Shown here: positions 58,205-64,000 of the stretch, piece after piece
Layout of the letters: each line of letters opens with the position of its first letter
How positions within the stretch are numbered: the stretch's first letter is position 1
Assembly (NCBI RefSeq): GCF_000004075.3
Contig: NW_022279560.1
Coordinates: forward strand, 124,001 to 188,000
Direction of reading: 5' to 3'
DNA length: 64,000 nucleotides
Origin: Cucumis sativus
Taxonomy: Eukaryota; Streptophyta; Magnoliopsida; Cucurbitales; Cucurbitaceae
The notes under the pieces: model-generated
The model's input: the letters and a program-made list of their open reading frames with translations, nothing else
Told to the model about the DNA's origin: nothing
Databases searched by the model: none
Made by a program: the position numbers and the translations under genes

Positions 58205-60292
58205 TGTAACGACCCAACTTTTCTAAGTAAGTCGAGATCGTTAATTTTTAACAAATAAAAGACTTTGATTAATATAAAACAAAACGTAAGCAATTTAAAA
58301 AAAACATCTTCAAGTCAGGCCTGATTTTTAAACATTCAAGAAAACATAAAATAATACTATTTACAACAAACGTTTGTAAACTAAATTTCAATCCATTTTA
58401 AACCTCACAAGAACCCATAAGCGGAAGCAAAAACACGTTTCCTATGGCATCACGTTTCCTTCTTGCCCCTCGCCTGTTTGCCGCCTTTATTACCTTTGCC
58501 TGAAAATTAAACATAAGAAGGGTGAGTATTTTAAATACTCAGTAAGAGACCCTCTACTGGTCTCGTCAGGGGAAAATAAATTGTTAAAGTTCTATTGGGA
58601 CACCCTATACAGTCGCAGTCTTGTGATCCCGTAGGATACACATCTCAGTCTAACGCCCCGAGGGACGTACATATCAGTCTAGTGTTCTGCAGAAACACAT
58701 ATCAGTCAAATGCTCCCGAAGGTGCACAATAAATTGGTGATCCCGTGGGACACCTACAAGGTAAACATCCCAATACAATCTAACAATTTATCCCCTCATT
58801 CCATTCAACCCATCTTTCAGTTACTTCAAGTCACAAAGTTCTTTCTTTCAACATCCTAACAGTCAACTTATTTTACTACAGTCATATGTCTGTCAATAAT
58901 ATTCTAATAGATCAATCAATCCACTATACAGTCAATGCACCCCTCAGTTCACCAGCACACAGTCATACTTTAGCGTAATCATACACCCAATCTAAACGAG
59001 AATCTCATACAAACACAATCTACAATCTCCGTCCTGTCCACATACACACATTTATATATAGATTCCATGACAATCACGACATACATTCGACGTCAAGTCT
59101 ACTTCAATTCATATACATTCATATATATTTTCAGTCAACCCCAGTATACATTCAACACACATACAGTTCACATTCACAGTTCACAATCACAATTGAGTCC
59201 AGTAGAAAATCCCTTACCTCGAGTTTACGTAAAGTTCTTCAATCGTACTAAATCCAATAAATTAAATTCCAAGTAGAATGAAGCAACAATTCCAATGAAG
59301 TTCACTTCGAAACTTAAATATCCAAGCACAGCTCTCCAATATCACCTTAAAATCAAGCAATACCCAAATCAATTAATCAATTTCAAAACTTACGCTAGCC
59401 AAGAACAATACTACTAAATCCACAATTCCTCCTTACCAATGAAATCACAACATAGCTTTGACGATTGACAACAGAACAGAATCAGCGACAATCGAATGAA
59501 ACTGATGCGTGCAAAACAGATATACACTACAATAAAGATGAACGTCGGACCCGCGACTGGAAAACGAGGAGTTACGCAATAGATGAGGACTTCACGATGC
59601 ACAACTGTTGGATGCTACACGGCTCGTATCTGAACGATAAGCGTCGGCAAAACAATTGGGACGGGGCTACCGGTGGGGACCCGACGTTGCAGATCTGGAC
59701 AACGGCGCGGAGAGACACGGCGGTTACAGGTTCACGCGGCGGCCTTGGCTTCGACGGAGACAGAGGCGATTAGGAAACGGAAGGGAAAGGATCGGCGGCT
59801 GGGCTGCGGCTGGGCACGAACGGAAGGAGAAGAAGAACGGTGATGGAGAACGGAATGGAGGTCGCGGCACTCGGCTTCAGTAGGGGAGACGCGGCGGCCG
59901 ACGGCTGCTGCGAACGGAAGAGAAGAAGACGGTGGGGTTGTCGCGGCGCACGGGAGGAAGGAGAAGAGGACGGTTGGGGCGGTTGCTGCGCGAACGGAGA
60001 GAAGGGGAAGGAGTGTCGCGGCGGTTGCTGGCTGCGAACGGAAGGAGAACGGAAGGGATGGGCGTACGGGAGGAAGAAGAAAGTAAATTTTTTTTCATTT
60101 TCTTTTCTTTTATTTAATAAAATGTAAAATATATATAATAATAAAAATATAATTAAATACATATATATATTTAATTATATTAATACATTTTCAAATCTTC
60201 TTTCTCCCCTTCAACATATTTTAAAAAAAAAATCTTGAACAAATCGAAATAATTCTCTCAAAATAATTTTCCTTCAAGTTTGGGGCGTTACA
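58205..60292 (-). repeat. 5' LTR of the gypsy element (2088 bp)
   Basis: Nearly identical to 52459-54566. Differences I noted include one hairpin unit fewer (near 58665), CTATACAG for CTGTACAG, and an extra GCTGCGGCTGG segment near 59800. Hairpin block at 58610-58760. Confidence 0.95.
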
Positions 60293-60429
60293 GGTTTCTA
60301 TTTCACTAGGATGACCTAGATAACTTAGTCTTAATCTTGAGTGTATTATGAACTCTTGTTCGCGAGAGATTGTCCTTTGATTTGTACGAGTGAGAGTGGC
60401 TAGATCGCCGACTCAATAAGCTTATCATT

Positions 60430-60904
60430 CACTACTACAAAAATAGACTCTCTTGACGTTTTTAAACTGTCAATAATCACTATTCTTGACGGTTTTAAAA
60501 CTGTCGTTGAAGCCAGCGTCAAGAAAGTTAATGTTCTTGACGGTTAATAAAACGTCAAGAATAGCGATTCTTAACAGTTTATAAACGTCAAGTATACAAA
60601 TATTCATGACAGTTAAAAATCGTCAAGTGAATGAGTATTCATGACATTTAAAAACTATCAAGAATGTAATTTATGACATTTAAAAACGGTCAAGAACACA
60701 ATTGTTTATGACGTTTAATTGTTAATGACAAATGTAATTTATGACATAAAAAACGTCAAGAATTTACTTGTTAATGACATTGAAAAACCGTCAAGAATGT
60801 ATTTGTTTATGACATTTAAAAAACATGAAGCTTGTTTCTTTTTTTTCTAAATTATAATTTATTTATATTTTTGTTCATGTATTGTCTCTTTAATTCTTGT
60901 AGTG
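60430..60904 (+). mobile_element. Small non-autonomous CACTA-like element
   Basis: It starts CACTACTACAAAAATAG at 60430 and ends AATTCTTGTAGTG at 60904, so CACTA termini face each other across 475 bp. In between are about ten palindromic units of the type TTCTTGACGGTT...AACGTCAAGAA with decreasing quality. There is no coding sequence. The flanking triplets (ATT and TGG) do not match, so the 3-bp TSD is not confirmed. Confidence 0.7.
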
Positions 60905-63900
60905 TGGCCCAATAATCTCATAAATATGCACGAATACAATTCCAAAACTTTAACATATATTAACATTTAATCATATATGTATGAACATTTCGAAAACTTT
61001 ACATGTTTGTTCGATATTGTCATATACAAAACACTACTTCAGTCAACCCCAACCTAATATGATAATCCCAAAATTACAAAACCAATCCAACTATGCTATT
61101 CCAAAAATCACAAGACTACAATTCTAGTTCAAGAAACAAAATCTTAATTAAAGAAGCTTTGAAACTCAATGATCTTGGATGAATTTGACTTCAAATACAA
61201 ACTTGGATTCCACAACCTAAACCAAAAATAAAATAATATATCAAGTTAAGATGGATTCACATAGCAACATTTTATCAAATGGTTGCAATGTTTCAAATAA
61301 GCAACAATTAAAATTCACATATCGATTTGGCATCTATAAATATACAAACTAAAAAGTACCTAAATGTCAATTATTTACCCAATAAGGCTAACTAAGTAAC
61401 CAACCTCTAATATGTTTTGCAATGAAAAAGGTTGCCATATTGTTAATTTGGCCATATTGTGAAGGCAACCTCTTAGATGTGTTTGTGAGAAAGGAAAGAA
61501 TTACCAAAATAAGTATGGACTAAGATAGTATCAAATAAAGTTGAAGTTGAATTTTAAAGCTCTATTTTTTTCAAGATAGAGAAATTTCAGCTAAAGAGGA
61601 AAACACTAAGGACAACCAAGCAAAAAAGTCTAACAAATATCAAAAGAGAACATGCAGGAAAGAAAGAATGTAAATAAGGTTTTATCCGCACCAAGCAAAA
61701 AAGTCTAACAAGTATCAAAAGCTTCATAAGTTGTACTAGAATTCAAAGCTCTAAACTCTAAAGAATGTAAATTTCTTTGAAGAAATTTGTGTATAAAGGT
61801 CACACAGTTGAAAATTCAATACCTTTTCAAGAATGTTGTTGAGAAGATTATTGTGATGAATCTTTGAATCCAAATTATGGAGACAAGATAAATAAATGAG
61901 TTCTGATTCTAACTGACTGAATGAGAGTTAAGAAAATAAGAACATTGGAGTTGAATTATCAGCATTTATTTTAATCAAACTTACGATAGCAAACCAAATT
62001 ATAGAGAGAGATCAAATGCTAGGATAAAGGAATAGTCTTACATTTGGTGAGTTCCCAAATGTTGTGGTAGTCACGAGAGTTATTCCACTCGAATTGTCTT
62101 AGACAAGAGGCTTCCATTCATTCAGCAAGTACTGGTGAGAATTAAAGTGGAATGACAAACTTAAAAACACTTAATCTTTAACAAACTTTTCTGACTTTTT
62201 GCAATTACTTTTTAACACAAGATATCAAAACACACTTAAAAACCATAACAACCAATTACCATAAAACGGTGTCCAATAACAATAATTGGGTCAACCCAAA
62301 CATCATTAAATTCTTGGGAAAGGTTGTGGACTAGACCTTCACCATCTTGCCCCTAAAGCAAGTTAAAGCTTAAGGAAAAAACACAATAGAAACAAAAATC
62401 ATAAACTCATCAGTTAGATAGTATTGGTGGTTAAAACCTCAAGGTCTCACTTCTTCCATTTTATATTACCAAATTTGAAAATGATTTTTAATATATGATC
62501 ATTAATTGAAACATGTTGGTGTACAAGTGTGAATGAAACTAAATCAAGTTTGTGTTTTATGTTATTGTTTTTGATAGTATATTTATGTGCTATGCAATCC
62601 ATGAGAGTATATTTATGTGCTATGCAATCCAGAAGGGGGAATGCAACTATACCCAATTCATAATTGTATTTGGAACACTAATGATTTTAGCACAAATTCC
62701 ATCTTTCCATTCTCTAAGACATATAAACCTTATCTCCCTCACTCTATACCTTGGCTATAGTGCTCTTTGTCTACATCTATCCCTAGGATTAAAACGCAAC
62801 ATATTAAAATGCTCGTAATTAAAAATTCATACACAATTTAAATTAAATTAAACATCAAGACCCCTCACGAAGATGAATCTCTGTTCATTTTTCTTTTTAT
62901 TAACAAACAAAAGTTTTTAGGTCCACTTCTTTCAACAACCTCCTCAAGGATCCTTAATTAGCTCTTTCCAAGTTCATAACCACTCTAGTCATGCAAAGAT
63001 TAAGGTTCATGGCCAATCAACAATTAATCTGTGATTAAGATATTATGAACATTATTCACATAAAAACATGAAAAGATTAAGAGCAGATAATCAGATGCAT
63101 TACAAAGAATAATTCATAAACTTTGTCTACATCTATCCCTAGGATTAAGAGTTTAGCTACCCCATACTTCACAATCTAAAACACAAAACTCAATACAATA
63201 CCCATAACAAAAATTCAAGGAGAAGAAAAAGAAAACGAAGAAGAAAATCTAGTGATTCGTATTATTATAATATTGTGTATAACAGTATGTGTTTTTTAAT
63301 ATTCTCTGTTTCCAGCTCCAGTGTACCAAAATATTATCACAAACTCCACAATCCTTCTCTTTCCAATCCCTAAACTAACCAATGAATCATATTCGCACGC
63401 TTGGTAGCCTTGTTCAAAATATTATATATTACAATTATAATAACTTGTATCCCCCTTTTCAAGCCTAAAATGCAAAACCTTTCTTCCATTCTCTAAGGCA
63501 TATTTCCTCTTCTTTAATTTTGCATTCCAATTTTAAATTCCAAATTACAAATTTTAATCACAAAGGAAAAAAGGAAAATTATTACCTTTAGAAAGGGAAG
63601 AAAATGAATGAGTAACCATGAAGGATTTGGAAACGAATAGAGGTTTAGCGAAAGTGGAATGCGACAGAAGGACGGTGAACGTGTTTACTCGTTTTCGAAT
63701 AGAGAATGTGTTTACACATTTCAAACGGTGAACAGACGGACGCAAATCAACGAAGGTGAAGGGAACGCAAAGCAGACGAACGGTGACGGACGATGAAGGC
63801 AAATGAATGAAGGTGAACGCTGATGAACGCGAAGGGAAGTCTTTTTCGGCGATGAACGCAGATGAATGCACAGATGAACGCGAAGGGAAGGTTAGGTGAA

Positions 63901-64000
63901 CGACGCTTTTGATTTCGGGTGGAGAAGGGACAAAGTCGCGGCGAATTAGGTTTAATTAAGAAAAGGGGAAGTGATCTAATTGAAACGTTGCGTTTTGTAA
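60905..64000. other. AT-rich region without a supported gene
   Basis: No frame resembles a protein family. Short repeats are present. A 27-bp unit (TATATTTATGTGCTATGCAA...) occurs twice at 62578-62631. TTTGTCTACATCTATCCCTA occurs at 62765 and 63122. A CCATTCTCTAAG(A/G)CATAT motif occurs near 62707 and 63487. At 63740-63890 GAACGC(G/A) and GATGAACGC repeats resemble those at 41530-41585. The frame at 63554-63871 follows these repeats and is probably not coding. Confidence 0.5.

Larger units (their letters stand above)
52459..60292 (-). mobile_element. Ty3/gypsy (chromovirus-like) element with both LTRs, TSD GGTTT
   Basis: Complete outline on the minus strand: 5' LTR 60292-58205, PBS 58202-58191, leader, degraded pol, polypurine tract (AAGGAGGGAAGAA, complement of 54567-54579) and 3' LTR 54566-52459. 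A perfect 5-bp duplication GGTTT lies at 52454-52458 and 60293-60297. The interior is only about 3.6 kb: gag and most of protease are gone, and pol begins at the protease-RT linker. LTRs begin TGTAACG and end CGTTACA. The two LTRs look nearly identical by eye, so insertion was recent, yet the interior is heavily broken. It may have moved as a defective copy using proteins of an active relative. Confidence 0.95.
52042..60429 (+). mobile_element. Copia 3' LTR, split by a gypsy element
   Basis: The LTR starts TGTTGGAATGTATGTCC at 52042, runs to 52458, and resumes at 60293 (GGTTTCTATTTCACTAGG) to about 60429, where CACTA-like sequence begins. The 7.8-kb interruption is the gypsy element with duplicated GGTTT. 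The far end of this LTR is not visible, perhaps removed when the CACTA-like piece arrived. Confidence 0.8.

Noticed and set aside
63554..63871. 105-codon frame near the right edge
   Set aside because: It is driven by GAACGC/GATGAACGC repeats, has no recognisable domain and lies next to the window end.

Overview
This is a gene-poor, repeat-dominated plant nuclear window. It has spliceosomal introns, long satellite arrays, LTR retrotransposons primed by initiator tRNA-Met, and CACTA and Mutator-like transposons. The style of the gypsy and copia protein remnants (gag, RNase H, chromodomain integrase) reminds me of cucurbit (melon/cucumber/gourd) genomes. That is recollection, not a database match. 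I see no intact host protein-coding gene, no rRNA or tRNA gene and no CRISPR array.

Layout. 1-9817 and 12159-15560 are two blocks of one GC-rich satellite with a period of about 177-178 bp, probably pericentromeric or heterochromatic. They are separated by a 5'-truncated copia element (9818-12158). At 4.5-7.0 kb the satellite shows higher-order repeats. From 15.56 to 21.02 kb there is a copia LTR remnant and then a four-exon remnant of a plant BRCT-domain gene. Its first visible intron carries a decayed LTR element. 22.0-29.5 kb holds LTR copies of a terminal TGTAACG family, one nested inside a related solo LTR, plus a Mutator-like transposase remnant. 29.57-30.66 kb has exon-like pieces of an unrecognised gene. 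30.64-33.54 kb is a triplicated unit of about 0.8-1.2 kb, each copy ending in a CA/CG-rich array. 34.4-39.4 kb is a solo LTR carrying an oppositely oriented nested element, inserted into the second copy of a 254-bp tandem duplication, so the empty site survives next door. 42.7-44.0 kb (minus strand) contains three exons of a CAMTA calmodulin-binding transcription activator fragment. 44.8-48.5 kb holds gypsy gag fragments and LTR pieces. 49.05-50.0 kb is a CACTA-type element. 51.6-60.4 kb is a copia 3' end whose LTR was split by a gypsy chromovirus-like element (52459-60292, TSD GGTTT, near-identical 2.1-kb LTRs). That element lost gag and has a broken pol. A small CACTA-like element follows at 60430. 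The rest to 64000 is AT-rich and has no gene I can support.

The most interesting structural signal is in the LTRs of the TGTAACG family. Every copy carries a row of small inverted repeats (mini-hairpins, some with a TTCG loop) separated by a repeated spacer. A more distant LTR of the same type keeps the hairpin form with different sequence. The two host gene pieces (BRCT and CAMTA) are both truncated, so nothing here forms a working operon- or pathway-like system. The window is best read as a stratified record of transposition, recombination and satellite expansion.
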